From assembly GCA_009760885.1 (NCBI GenBank), contig CM019719.1, forward strand, positions 26,591,084 to 26,655,083: DNA of 64,000 bases, in the 5' to 3' direction. This document shows, one piece after another, positions 10,999 through 21,520 of this stretch. The notes beneath the pieces are model-generated. The model made no database searches and was not told the origin of the DNA. It saw nothing but the letters and a program-made list of their open reading frames with translations. Each line of letters starts with the position of its first letter. The first letter of the stretch is position 1. The position numbers and the translations under genes are program-made. The DNA is from Achatina immaculata. Taxonomy: Eukaryota; Mollusca; Gastropoda; Stylommatophora; Achatinidae.

Positions 10999-11455
10999 CA
11001 GGAAATCTTAATCTGGGGTCCATGGACCCCTATGGAATCCAGGGAAGAATGTTTGCTGTCCACGGGTCAGCAAACATATTAGCTCAGTTAAAAAAAATGT
11101 ACATTACCTAGAGTCTGTTATTAGTTTATTTTTAATGAGGGGTCCACAGCTGTTTTCGGGATTGAAAGGGGTCCACAGCTGTTTTCAGGCCCCAAAAAGA
11201 TAGTCCACAGCTGTTTTCAGGCCCCAAAAAGATAGTCCACAGCTGTTTTCAGGCCCCAAAAAAATAGTCCACAGCTGTTTTCAGGCCCCAAAAAGATAGT
11301 CCACAGCTGTTTTCAGGCCCCAAAAAGATAGTCCACAGCTGTTTTCAGGCTTGAAATAGGTCCACAGCTGTTCTCGAACCAGAAAGAGGGGGTCCAGAGC
11401 TGTTTTCAGGCCAGAAAGGGATTCTACGCCCAAAAGATTGAGGGCCGCTGCTCTG
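10999..11455. mobile_element. hAT-type MITE with internal 32-bp tandem array
   Basis: The left end CAGGAAATCTTAATCTGGGG and the reversed right end CAGAGCAGCGGCCCTCAATC both fit the hAT terminal pattern CAG.G...CTCAA. A GGTCCATGGACCCC palindrome follows the left terminus. The interior is a tandem array with starts at 11171, 11203, 11235, 11267, 11299 and 11331 (32-bp period) plus diverged flanking copies. Each copy contains GTCCACAGCTGTTTTCAGG. No coding capacity. No matching 8-bp duplication was found, so the exact ends are uncertain. Confidence 0.6.
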
Positions 11456-11949
11456 GACAGATGTCGAATGCAAATGGCTGCGGACTATCGTCTTTCAGAG
11501 CAAGATCTCTTGGCTGATATATCAATATTTCATAGACAGGATGGGCCCACAGAATAAACAGTTCGCGTTTGCCTTACAAAGTGTAGGCTCTTCTTACTTT
11601 CGTCTGTTGTCTTTTAGTTTGACTCTCATTTGCTCTTTGAAAAAATACACTGTCATAGAAAAACTTTGCTCTTAATAGACATAACCTTTCCCGTTCTTAT
11701 AATATTGAAAAGTCCTTTCTGCTTTGTAATATGTTTATGCAAAAAACGAAGAACGGCGTTTGACAGAGCAAAGATGAGGCATCGGTGAAACTTACTTTCA
11801 GCACTGAAATTTTCTATCACTTTTGAATTATATATCAAAAAGTTAATGTATTTCATATACGTGTTGCTGGATTTTAGATTTAGTGGATGCTGCACAGGAT
11901 ATAAGGGCGAAACATTAAGATTAGGACAAGTAACCGGGGATGTATATAT
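11456..11949. other. Spacer, nothing recognised
   Basis: No motif, tandem repeat or duplicated element detected. Confidence 0.4.
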
Positions 11950-12155
11950 CCAGTACCGTAATGGGAGCAATGAGGTTGAGGCATGATAGTCGATCTCCGA
12001 GGAACAATAAAGTGGAGGTATGATAGTCGATCTCTGAGGAACAATAAAGTGGAGGTATGATAGTCGATCTCTGAGGAACAATAAGGTGGAGGCATGATAG
12101 TTGATCTCTGAGAAAAAATAAAGTGAAGGTATGATAGTCGATCTCTGAGCAAAAA
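11950..12155. repeat. 37-bp minisatellite
   Basis: GATAGTCGATCTC recurs at 11985, 12022, 12059, 12096 (with T for C) and 12133. Five copies with few changes. Confidence 0.93.
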
Positions 12156-12197
12156 ATTATGAAATGTTGTAATATCAGAAACACTATTGCGTTTTCA

Positions 12198-12300
12198 GTT
12201 CCTAGATATCTGTATTCAGGTCCTAGATATTTGTATTCAGTTCCTAGATATCTGTATTCAGGTCCTAGATATCTGTATTCAGTTCCTGGATATCTGTATG
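12198..12300. repeat. 21-bp minisatellite
   Basis: Five copies of a unit TTCCTAGATATCTGTATTCAG, alternating TTCC and GTCC at the start. Because 21 is a multiple of three it reads as an open peptide repeat, but there is no sign of a gene. Confidence 0.93.
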
Positions 12301-12671
12301 TCAAATACAACTAGGGCCAGCAGGAGAAGTTTGTTAAACTCATCCACCTTCTGCTTGTCCGTTTTTATCCACTATAGGTCTAACGAGGCCCACCCCCCCC
12401 CACACACACAGAATACCCTTAAAATGGAAAAACTATCTGGACCTCGGAGTTACTGGACCCCTATTCTCACAGGGCCTGAGTACAACTAATCTATTTATAT
12501 CTTTTTAAGCCATACTTGTACATAATGAGAGCGATGATGCTGATGATGATAATGATTGATGATGATTTCAACAGTCTTGTAAGAAGGTATAGGAACACAG
12601 AATCCAATGAGGGAAGGAGGGATCTGTCTAAAGTTTAATTGTTAACCATTAGATTTAAACAATTAAAGAAG

Positions 12672-12815
12672 ACAGACAGACAGACAGACGGATAGATATA
12701 TAGATAGATAGACAGACATTTTATTTTCAAAGGGCTAAGAATTGGGCACGCAGACCCGTCCAACATTCTGCCCTTCATCATACAGCTTTCATTCAGTCAC
12801 AGACATTCAGTATTT
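12672..12815 (-). mobile_element. Dispersed element end with GACA/GATA tail, copy 1
   Basis: A block at 12718-12815 (AAAGGGCTAAGAATTGGGCA, then CAGACCCGTC and ATTCTGCCCTTCATCA) matches 50705-50805 at roughly 75%. In both places the left side ends in a tetranucleotide array: GACA/GATA here, GAAT there. Read on the minus strand, this is the 3' terminus of a LINE or SINE with a tetranucleotide tail. The extent upstream of the conserved block is unknown. Confidence 0.6.
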
Positions 12816-12992
12816 GTTAATGAGCATAATAATCATGAAGAAGCCAACAAAGGAATGCATAAATAAATAATAACCTATCTCTTGCCCATACACTCCACAC
12901 TCTGATTTATGCAACAAGAAGAAATAAACTTACATTGTGACATTCATTCAAAACTAACAAATTTATAGAAAAAAATAAAAAATACAACAATG

Positions 12993-13067
12993 AAGCCATA
13001 CTTTAAAACTAATTTAGACTTTTACAGTACAGTATATATCAGTCTAAATTAATTTAAAGTATGGCTT
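12993..13067. repeat. Inverted repeat, 26/27-bp arms
   Basis: The left arm 12993-13019 begins AAGCCATACTTTAAA. Its reverse complement lies at 13042-13067 with one indel and a one-base change. The loop is 22 bases. It lies just before the GACA/GATA array. Confidence 0.88.
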
Positions 13068-13078
13068 GATTATTTTTT

Positions 13079-13079
<1 letters not shown>

Positions 13080-13111
<32 letters not shown>

Positions 13112-13120
13112 GGACGGACG

Positions 13121-13173
<53 letters not shown>

Positions 13174-13187
13174 GTAGGTAGGTAGAT

Positions 13188-13248
<61 letters not shown>

Positions 13249-13257
13249 GTAGGTAGG

Positions 13258-13354
<97 letters not shown>
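13080..13354. repeat. GACA/GATA tetranucleotide array
   Basis: (GACA)n, then (GACG)n, then long (GATA)n broken twice by (GGTA)n blocks, about 275 bp in all. GATA/GACA arrays of this type are well known in animal genomes. Confidence 0.97.
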
Positions 13355-13651
13355 TATATAAAGTGATGATAAACAGTGACCACTTATATACTATGCATAC
13401 ATTATTTTTGAATGCCCATAGTCAGACCAGCATTTGACTACTTAAAACATCACTGTGGTCATGTATCTTGCCAGAATAAAGATCCTGATTAGAAAGCACA
13501 AGTACTAACGAAATAGTATGGACACATCTCCAGAGATGAGTACATAAACGTCTTGAATGAATAGTTTGAGCGTACACAGTTGAGGTTCTAGCGTCAGTAC
13601 AAAAGAAAATACAAAGTCGCTGGATGTACATACATTATGGACGATCTCAGC

Positions 13652-14179
13652 CAGTGGTTCTTTTTATCATGGACCCAAATATCTGTCTGGAAACAGCAGG
13701 GAATCCCATTATCTGTCTGGGAACAGCAGGGAATCCCATTATCTGTCTGGGAACAGCAGGTAATCCCATTATCTGTCTTGGAACAGCAGGGAATCCCATT
13801 ATTTGTCTGGGAACAGCAGGGAATCTCATTTCCTGCCTGGGAACAACTGAGGATCCCATTTCCTGCCTGGGAACAACTGAGGATCCCATTTCCTGCCTGG
13901 GAACAACTGAGGATCCCATTTCCTGCCTGGGAACAACTGAGGATCCCATTTCCTGCCTGGAAACAACTGAGGATCCCATTTCCTGCCTGGAAACAACTGA
14001 GGATCCCATTTTCTGCCTGGGAACAGCTGTGGACGCCTCATTAGAAATAAAATAGCAAACAGAAGGAAGACGATTGCTAAATATTTTTAATCGAGCAAAT
14101 CTGTTTGGCTGGACTGCTGACCCCTAGAAATTCTTCCACGAACCCTGAGGGTCCACGGACCCCAGTTTGAGAAACACTG
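13652..14179. mobile_element. hAT-type MITE with internal 30-bp tandem array
   Basis: The left terminus CAGTGGTTCTTTTTATCATG and the reversed right terminus CAGTGTTTCTCAAACTGGGG are good hAT terminal inverted repeats, each followed by GGACCC-type bases. Between them 13670-14030 is a 30-bp array of two subtypes, one with ATCTGTCTGGGAACAGCAGG and one with TCCTGCCTGGGAACAACTGA. Since 30 is divisible by three, ORFs of up to 143 codons run through it, but they are repeat artefacts. No clear 8-bp duplication was found. Confidence 0.75.
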
Positions 14180-14229
14180 GTGTAATCTGTCGACCAAGTT
14201 TAAAGTCATCATCTTAGAAGGGTTACACC

Positions 14230-14262
14230 TCCCCCCCCCCCCCCCCCCACACACACACAATC
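14230..14262. repeat. Poly-C followed by CA repeat
   Basis: About 19 cytosines run straight into (CA)n. Confidence 0.95.
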
Positions 14263-14484
14263 TTTAATAAACAGGAAAGATAACGACGTGAAATCTTGCA
14301 CTAGACAAGACTGGTCCTGATGTTTCATAGCTTAGTCACAAACTATTTTTTTAGTGCTCACCCATTCTTAGACTTGAAAGAAGTCCATTCTTGGTGAGCC
14401 TGAGTTTAACATTCTTTTCTGTTTTGTCTATATGCACTGACGGTAGTGAGTGTAGTGAAATTAGTGCGTCTCGCCTTGCTGATA

Positions 14485-14805
14485 CTACTACTACTACTAC
14501 TTTGCTATTATTACAACAACTACTACTACTATTACACTTCTGCTGCTATTATTACAATTACTACAACGACTACTACTAACATTCCTACTACTTCTACTAC
14601 TATTACTAGTGCTACTGCTACTACTATTACTACTACCATTTCTATTGTTATTACTAGTTGTAGTATTAATATTACTACTATTACTATTACTGCTACTACT
14701 ATTACTACTACTATTTACAACTACTACTTACTATTATTACTACCACTAGTATTACTACTACTACTACTGCTGCTGCTGCTTCTACTACTACTACTACTAT
14801 TACCC
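14485..14805. repeat. Imperfect (ACT)n trinucleotide array
   Basis: About 320 bp of TACTAC-type repeat with ATT, GCT and CTT variants. The leucine- and threonine-rich frames over it are artefacts. Confidence 0.95.
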
Positions 14806-14809
14806 TTCT

Positions 14810-15478
14810 CTGCACACATATGTATATGGCTACACAAACTTAGAACACCAGATTAAATTAGCTCCAAACCTGGCATGCCCGCTCTATTAAAGGCATGACC
14901 TGTGACCAAGGACCAAACAATCAGCCACGTCAGCAGTCAACTTCACGCATGGATGATTCTTTTCTTCTCGTCTAATCTTAACCAGGGAACGTGAGGGAAC
15001 TAAATGAAGTTTTTTTTTTTTTCTCTCATATTGCTCATACGCGCAAAAAGCAAACAGGAAGCAGAGAATTGACGTTATGAAAGAATCTTGGCAAGAGAGA
15101 GTAAATTTGTTGTATTAAACTCGCCCAGCTTCTTCTGATCAATGGATTTTTTGCTCGGGCCGTCAAATACAGAACCTGGCATGAGTGAAGTGAAGTTATT
15201 CGATGAAGTCTCTGCAGTTCGTTTATTGCTAAATGTCAGTCGCGCTGCTTACATTTACTAGAGCCCTCTTTTCTGGCACATATTACAGATTTAGTTTGTG
15301 ATTATTTTTTTTTTCAGAAGGAACGATAATGTTAGAGAAAAGGACTGTTCCTATCATAACTTTACATAGATTTCGCGTGTTGCTAAAACGTCTATGCATA
15401 AGATCTTCTATAGCAGTTTAAAATAGCTCGCGCAGGGCAGTGTTCCTAAAAAGAGATTCCCTGAATCCAGTGATAATT
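14810..15478. other. Spacer, nothing recognised
   Basis: Unique sequence; no supported coding, RNA or repeat feature. Confidence 0.45.
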
Positions 15479-15709
15479 CTCTGTGGTTATAGCAGCATAG
15501 ATCACATACTATAATTGTCTGTGGTTATAGCAGCATAGGTCACATACTATAATTGTCTGTGGTTATAACAGCGTAGGTCACATGCTATAATTGTCTGTGG
15601 TTATAGCAGCATAGATCACATACTATAATTGTCTGTGGTTATAGCAGCATAAATCCCATACATTGTGATTTATATAAATATAATATATAAATACTATATA
15701 TATATTTTA

Positions 15710-15757
<48 letters not shown>
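15479..15757. repeat. 38-bp minisatellite followed by (TA)n
   Basis: CTGTGGTTATAGCAGCATAG recurs at 15481, 15519, 15557, 15595 and 15633 (38 bp). An AT-rich tract with a long (TA)n follows at about 15665-15757. A diverged copy of the unit sits beyond it near 15768, so the TA run appears to have expanded inside the array. Confidence 0.93.
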
Positions 15758-15759
<2 letters not shown>

Positions 15760-15874
15760 ACTATGCTCTTGTGGTTATAGAAGCATAGACCACATGTTCA
15801 CGCTATGAAACGCAGTACAATGCTCGGAATGACATGGACAGTTATACACAGAACTTATCGATTTTGAAAAAAAA

Positions 15875-16476
15875 TCTTTGATAGTTTATATAGAGAAAGT
15901 ATGTGGAGAATTTTGAGAACTTATGGAATCCCATGTCATCTTGTAGCAATAATCAAAAGTTTCTATGCCTATTTCACGTGTAGTGTTGGCCAAAGTAATA
16001 ACAACTTTTAGGTGAAAACAGGGGTCAGACAAGGATGTACCCTATCAGCTATTCTTTTCATCATTGTCATAGATTTGATGATGAACAAAACAACAGAAGT
16101 CGCTCAAAGAGGTATTTAATGGACAATGCTTTCCATGCATGAAGATTTGGATTAAACATCTTAGCACATGGTCACCAACATATACAGGAGAAAACGAGCA
16201 CTCTAGATACAATCACAACAATTATTGAAGAAAGACGCTGGCGATGGTTGGGACATATGCTCCGAATGACTGACAACTCACTACCAAAAATAGCACTAAG
16301 ATGGACACCACAGGGGAACAGAAGTAAGGGTAGACCAAAAGAGACATGGAGAAGAACAACAGAAAGGATGTTGAGCAATAGAGGGCTCACCTGGGTAAGA
16401 GCAGAAAAAAAGGCGAAGGACAGGCATTTGTGGAAAACCCTTGCGGAAGCCCCATGTGCCCTGGGCACTTAAGGTT

Positions 16477-16520
<44 letters not shown>

Positions 16521-17226
16521 CAATCAGCAGACAAGTAAGGTTGAACATCAATGTAAAGAAGTCAGAAATAATGAAAGTAAACAGAGAAAGCCAAGCAGCA
16601 ATTAAAATTAATGACCAAAGCCTAACGGAAACAGATACCTTCACATACCTTGGCAGTATACTAACGCCGGATGGAGAAACAAGTAAAGACGTAAAGAGTT
16701 AAAAAATAAAGCCAGAACAGCTTTCGTTAATATCTGGAAGTCTTCCCAGTACAGTACTAGAACCAAAATAAAGCTGTACCAAAGGTGTGTGTTATCCATA
16801 CTCCTATATGGAGCAGAATGCTGGAGAACAACTGAAAAGGAAATAAGCAAATTATCCTCGTTCCACACAACTTGCCTCAGAAAGATTTTAAATATTTACT
16901 GGCCACAGACATGAAATAATAGAGGCCGAATTGTTCAACGTGAACTAGAAGATATGCATGTCATAACAGAAAAAAAAACCGCTGGAAATGGATTGGTCAA
17001 GTGTTCCAAAGAGACCCCAGCAGGACTGCTAAAACAACCATGCGATGGACACCCGAGGGAAAAAGAAAGAGAGGACGACACAAGGCTTCTTGGCAGAGAA
17101 CTGTAGAAACGGAAATGAGCAGCATGCAGCACAGCTGCGGCACAATACAAAGCTTGGCCACAGACCGTGAAAGGTGGAGAGAGCATGTTGCTGCCCTGCA
17201 AGACGCCACAAGGTGTACTGAACGGT
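15875..17226 (+). pseudogene. LINE family D, partial reverse transcriptase ORF, interrupted by another LINE
   Basis: The frames read LRTYGIPCHLVAIIKSFY, then VKTGVRQGCTLSAILF (RT motif before the catalytic loop), then, after the insertion, SRQVRLNINVKKSEIMKVN, TFTYLGSILTPDGE, LYGAECWRTTE and the C-terminal RWTPEGKRKRGRHKASW. The protein ends near RCTER with a stop at 17226. The region that should hold the FADD/YADD aspartates (about 16150-16180) has a small deletion and a stop. The endonuclease is absent. The 3' side reaches GATGGATGGA near 17258, a possible tail. A related copy lies at 30981-31390 on the other strand. Frameshifts and stops are scattered throughout. Confidence 0.88.
16216..16515 (+). 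mobile_element. LINE family A, 5'-truncated insertion with (GA)n tail
   Basis: Encodes RRWRWLGHMLRMTDNSLPK through KGRPKETWRRTTERMLSNRG to APCALGT and a stop: an uninterrupted 74-codon C-terminal piece. The 3' end is GGCACTTAAGGTTC followed by a GA run, as in the copy at 4978-5375. It is flanked by AGATACAATCA at 16205-16215 and 16516-16526 (11 bp, perfect). Removing one copy of that duplication with the insert rejoins the host LINE in frame (DTIS to RQVRL). The intact frame and perfect duplication suggest a young insertion. Confidence 0.93.
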
Positions 17227-17234
17227 GATTATTT

Positions 17235-17895
17235 AGCTGATCGCCGATCAAGTACATGGATGGATGGACAGCAGTAAATGGGTTACCAGGTGTGCCGTAG
17301 TTGTTTAGGCGTTTTACTACAACACAGTTTAAGAAAGTGACGATTGTGAATGTCATTCACCTGGGCACGTGACCGAGTGTTTAGACTGGGCACGTGACCG
17401 AGTGGTTAGACTGGTCATGAGAAGGGTTTCTGGCGGGCCTTCGGAGAAAAAAATGCTGTGTGGAAGGCAGAAGATAGAAGTATGCCAGGGCTTTATCTGT
17501 TTACATGTGTGATGAGAAGGTAATTAAACATTGAGTATATATGTGAAACTTTGAAGTTAGACTTATGCTTGGATCTGTTCTTCAGTGTAGAAGTCGTCCC
17601 TAAGTCCGCGGCTCAGAATCAGCGTGAATTGTCCGTTTGTTTGCATCTTATTGCATGTTTAGCTGTCAATATCTAGCACATTATTCTCACATATACACTC
17701 ATCCACCATTAGATCCCGCCATTAGGGGTAAACATTTTTTACACATCTTCGCCACTTGGCGTTAAATAGATATATATAAATATAAAAAGCCTGGGTTTTT
17801 CTCAAAACTTATGGGCTTTTTATGATGTACAAAGATTAAGAATAATTTTTAAAATCTAACATACATAGACTTGCACCGCCGATCACTTACGTGCT
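17235..17895. other. Spacer, nothing recognised
   Basis: Contains a short direct repeat GGGCACGTGACCGAGTG near 17364 and 17387. Otherwise unique. Confidence 0.45.
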
Positions 17896-18888
17896 ATAGA
17901 AATCACAGACTAGAGAAATCACAGACTAGAGAAATCACAGACTGGAGAAATCACAGACTGGAGAAATCACAGACTAGAGAAATCACAGACTAGAGAAATC
18001 ACAAACTAGAGAAATCACAGACTAGAGAAATCACAGACTAGAGAAATCACATATTGGAGAAATCACAAACTAGAGAAATCACAGACTAGAGAAATCACAG
18101 ACTAGAAAAATCACAGACTAGAGAAATCACAGACTAGAGAAACCACAGACTAGAGAAATCACAGATTGGAGAAATCACAGACTAGAGAAATCACAGACTA
18201 GAGAAATCACAGACTAGAGAAACCACAGACTAGAGAAATCACAGATTGGAGAAATCACAGACTAGAGAAATCACAGACTAGAGAAATCACAGACTAGAGA
18301 AATCACAGATTAGAGAAATCACAAACTAGAGAAATCACAAACTAGAGAAATCACAGACTAGAGAAATCACAGACTAGAGAAATCACAGACTAGAGAAATC
18401 ACAGATTGGAGAAATCACAAACTAGAGAAATCACAAACTAGAGAAATCACAGACTAGAGAAATCACAGACTAGAGAAATCACAGACTAGAGAAACCACAG
18501 ACTAGAGAAATCACAGATTGGAGAAATCACAGACTAGAGAAATCACAGACTAGAGAAATCACAGATTAGAGAAATCACAGACTAGAGAAATCACAGATTG
18601 GAGAAATCACAAACTAGAGAAATCACAAACTAGAGAAATCACAGACTAGAGAAATCACAGACTAGAGAAATCACAGACTAGAGAAACCACAGACTAGAGA
18701 AATCACAGATTGGAGAAATCACAGACTAGAGAAATCACAGACTAGAGAAATCACAGATTAGAGAAATCACAGATTGGAGAAATCACAAACTAGAGAAATC
18801 ACAGACTAGAGAAACCACAGACTATAGAAATCACAGACTAGAGAAATCACAGACTAGAGAAATCACAGACTAGAGAAATCACAAACTG
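17896..18888. repeat. 16-bp satellite array with higher-order structure
   Basis: About 62 copies of AGAAATCACAGACTAG. Variants with GATTGG, AAACTAG and AAACCACAG are not random. The AAACCACAG variant sits at 18141, 18221, 18493, 18685 and 18813, always whole multiples of 16 apart. A block of twelve units (192 bp) around 18403-18590 is repeated almost exactly at 18595-18780. Confidence 0.96.
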
Positions 18889-19296
18889 TACCCATTGAAA
18901 TATTCTTCCTCGGTTGTTGAATATCCCTCGTCCTCCCTTCTGCCCCCATTTCATCCTTCTCCCAGAGGGAGCTTAATGAAAGACGATAGCGCTCCGCTTT
19001 TTTATGTAAAATATTTTTCCTGGAAAAAAAAATGAAACAGATTTTGAGAATCCTATTTCCTGTGTATAAAAGTTGTAAAACGGAACAAAGGATTAGGTTT
19101 CAGAGGGTAAATGATGTGGCTGATTTTTCAACAAATCTGATATCGGTCTATTTCTCTGTGTGATCTTAGATTTTACGATGGGCACGTTATTTATGTTGAT
19201 CTCTTTAATGTATAATGATGCTCTGAGGATGTCATGAACTATATTCTTAAGATAATGTTTTCAGGAAAAATATATCACGGGATGAACATTCCAACA
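18889..19296. other. Spacer, nothing recognised
   Basis: Unique AT-rich sequence between two satellite arrays. Confidence 0.45.
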
Positions 19297-19983
19297 CATC
19301 TGTCTGTCTGTCTATCTGTCTGTCTGTCTATCTGTCAATCTGTCTGTCTGGTCTGTCTGTCCGTCCGTCTACATACTTACCTACCTGCCTGTTTGTCTGT
19401 CAGTCTGTCTGTCCGTCCGTCTACCTACCTGCCTGTCTGTCTGGTCTGTCTTGTCCGTCCGTCCGTCTACCTACCTGCCTGTCTGTCTGGTCTGTCTGGT
19501 CTGTCTTGTCCGTCCGTATACCTACCTGCTTGTCTGTCTGGTCTGTCTGTTTGTCTGTCTGTCCGTCCGTCTATCTACTTGCCTGTCTCTCTGGTCTGTC
19601 TGGTCTGTCCGTCCGTCTACCTACCTGCCTGCCTGCCTGTCTGTCTGTCTGTCTGTCCGTCTACCTGCCTGCCTGCCTGCCTGTCTGTCTGTCTGTCCGT
19701 CTACCTGCCTGCCTGTCTGTCTGTCCGTCCGTCTACCTGCCTGCCTGTCTGTCTGTCTGTCTGGTCTGTCTGGTCTGTCCGTCCGTCTACCTACCTGCCT
19801 GCCCGTCTGTCTGTCTGGTCTGTCTGGTCTGTCCGTCCGTCTACCTACCTGCCTGCCCGTCTGTCTGCCTGCCTACCTGCCTGTCTGTCTGTCCGCCCGT
19901 CTACCTACCTGCCTGTCTGTCTGTCTGGTCTGTCCGTCCGTCTACCTACCTGCCTGCCTGCCTGTCTGTCTGTCTGCTTGCTT
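19297..19983. repeat. Compound tetranucleotide array (CTGT/CCGT/CTAC/CTGC)
   Basis: About 690 bp of tetranucleotides in a repeated order: CTGT run, GGTCTGTCT phase slips, CCGT pairs, CTAC pairs, CTGC pairs. The order itself recurs about every 60-100 bp. No stop arises on the plus strand, giving false cysteine/leucine/serine-rich ORFs of 159-276 codons. Confidence 0.97.
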
Positions 19984-20715
19984 AGGATATTCTGAAATGT
20001 TTGGAGAAGATAATTTACTTGCACATTATGTTAATATTACTGCTATTATGTTCACTCTAGCCCTGCTCCTATTCCATTATGCCCGACACCTTGTCGCTGA
20101 GTATGAAAAACATCATCCACTTTTCTTGCTTTCTCCATCTCTGATATCCTTGTCTGCATCACACAACGTTTGTTCCCACTCATTTGCCAGTGCAGGGAAT
20201 TCTGTAAGGTGTTGCAAGTCTAAAAACCAGGCAAGTATACCTTATGACCAGCAATGTTTTGCCCGAAAACATCGCTTGTAGAAATGAAAAATGAACATAA
20301 TATTTGCCAGCAGAATAACAACAGTTTTGCAGGCGAAGTACATGTATACATATTATGCATGTTCCCGTTCACAGACGGCCAGCAATGTAGGTGCTGGAAA
20401 TGGAGGCTCTTTGATTAAGTCAAAACTGATGGCGTGAGTAGGTGAATCAATACAGAAGCCAGTTTAGCAAGTTGAAAGGAAGCATTTCTATTTCCGCAGT
20501 CCAGGCCATTTAATTGCTTAGATAAAACACGATGATGGTGATGATGATGATGATGATGAAGGGCATTGTTAGGAAAAAGCTCAACAAATGTAAATGTAAT
20601 CTGAAATAAATGTTCAACCTACCGTCTTTCTACGCTTGGCCGCTTTTCTCACACTCTCTCCTTTTTTTTGTGTGTCTCTCTCCAGCCTAAATAGATATAT
20701 TCTGGGAAGTCCTTC
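19984..20715. other. Spacer, nothing recognised
   Basis: The frame continuing out of the tetranucleotide array to 20281 has no recognised domain. A short (GAT)n run lies at 20530-20560. Confidence 0.4.
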
Positions 20716-20718
20716 TGC

Positions 20719-21040
20719 AGTGAGAATTTCTGTCAGCAAGTGAGAATTTCTGTCAGCAAGTGAGAATTTCTGTTAGCAAATGAGAATTTCTGTCTGCAAG
20801 TGAGAATCTCTGTTAGCAAGTGAGAATTTCTGTCAGCAAGTGATAATTTCTGTCAAGTGAGAATTTCTGTCTGCAAGTGAGAATTTCAGTCAGCAAGTGA
20901 GAATCTCTGTTAGCAAGTGAGAATTTCTGTCAGCAAGTAAGGATCTCTGTCAGCAAGTGAGAATTTCTGTCAGCAAGTAAGAATCTCTGTCAGCAAGTAA
21001 GGGTCTCTGTCTACAAGTGACAATCTCTGTTAACAAAATG
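20719..21040. repeat. 20-bp minisatellite
   Basis: About 16 copies of GTGAGAATTTCTGTCAGCAA, with ATCTC and TTAGC variants and one shortened copy. Confidence 0.95.
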
Positions 21041-21174
21041 ATTCCATTCACTCTTTGTATTGTTTTCTTTATGAAATATTGTTGAAATCTTTTTTTTCCC
21101 TTCATTTCCAGGTTTACTTCTCAATCTCATAGTGCTGTTTATATCATTTTTTCCTTCTTTATATCTTATTATAG

Positions 21175-21520
21175 ATGTTTAAGGAGAATACAAATTGTAA
21201 CAAGTAGAGACCAAATCAGAAATGACGCCATCAAGGCGAAGGTTGGAGTAACACCAGTGTTACGCTATATTCAGAAACAAAAAAAGTCAAATGGTTTGGT
21301 CACGTTACAAGACAACCATCAGACACTATACCACAGAATACATTCCCGCTAAGAACTGTAGGAAACAGAGGAAGAAGGCGCCTATGAAGGAGATGGAGGG
21401 AGGAAACTACGGAAGTCTTAAATATCCCGTTATACAAGAATGAAGCAAAATCCCTGATCCCTGTCTTCTTGTCCCCAAGACGTTTTAAGAGGTCCATGTA
21501 GAGGCAGACAAGATATCGTT
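21175..21520 (+). pseudogene. LINE family E, 3' fragment
   Basis: Encodes RNDAIKAKVGVTPVLRYIQK, a broken GHVTR region, and RRWREETTEVLNIPLYKN. This is collinear with 52350-52640 (RNDTIRAKVGVTPVLHYIQK, WREEITEALNIPL). At least one frameshift near 21290 and one stop interrupt it. Only the post-RT tail is present. No tail repeat or duplication was identified. Confidence 0.85.

Noticed and set aside
13624..14055. 143-codon ORF with a repeated ten-residue motif, and its mirror frames
   Set aside because: It is the 30-bp tandem array of a hAT MITE; every frame is open because the period is divisible by three.
14446..14856. Leucine/threonine-rich ORF
   Set aside because: Product of the (ACT)n trinucleotide array.
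19234..20281. Cysteine-rich ORFs of 159-276 codons resembling secreted toxin precursors
   Set aside because: The cysteines come from CTGT/CTGC tetranucleotides. No signal peptide or mature cysteine framework is present.
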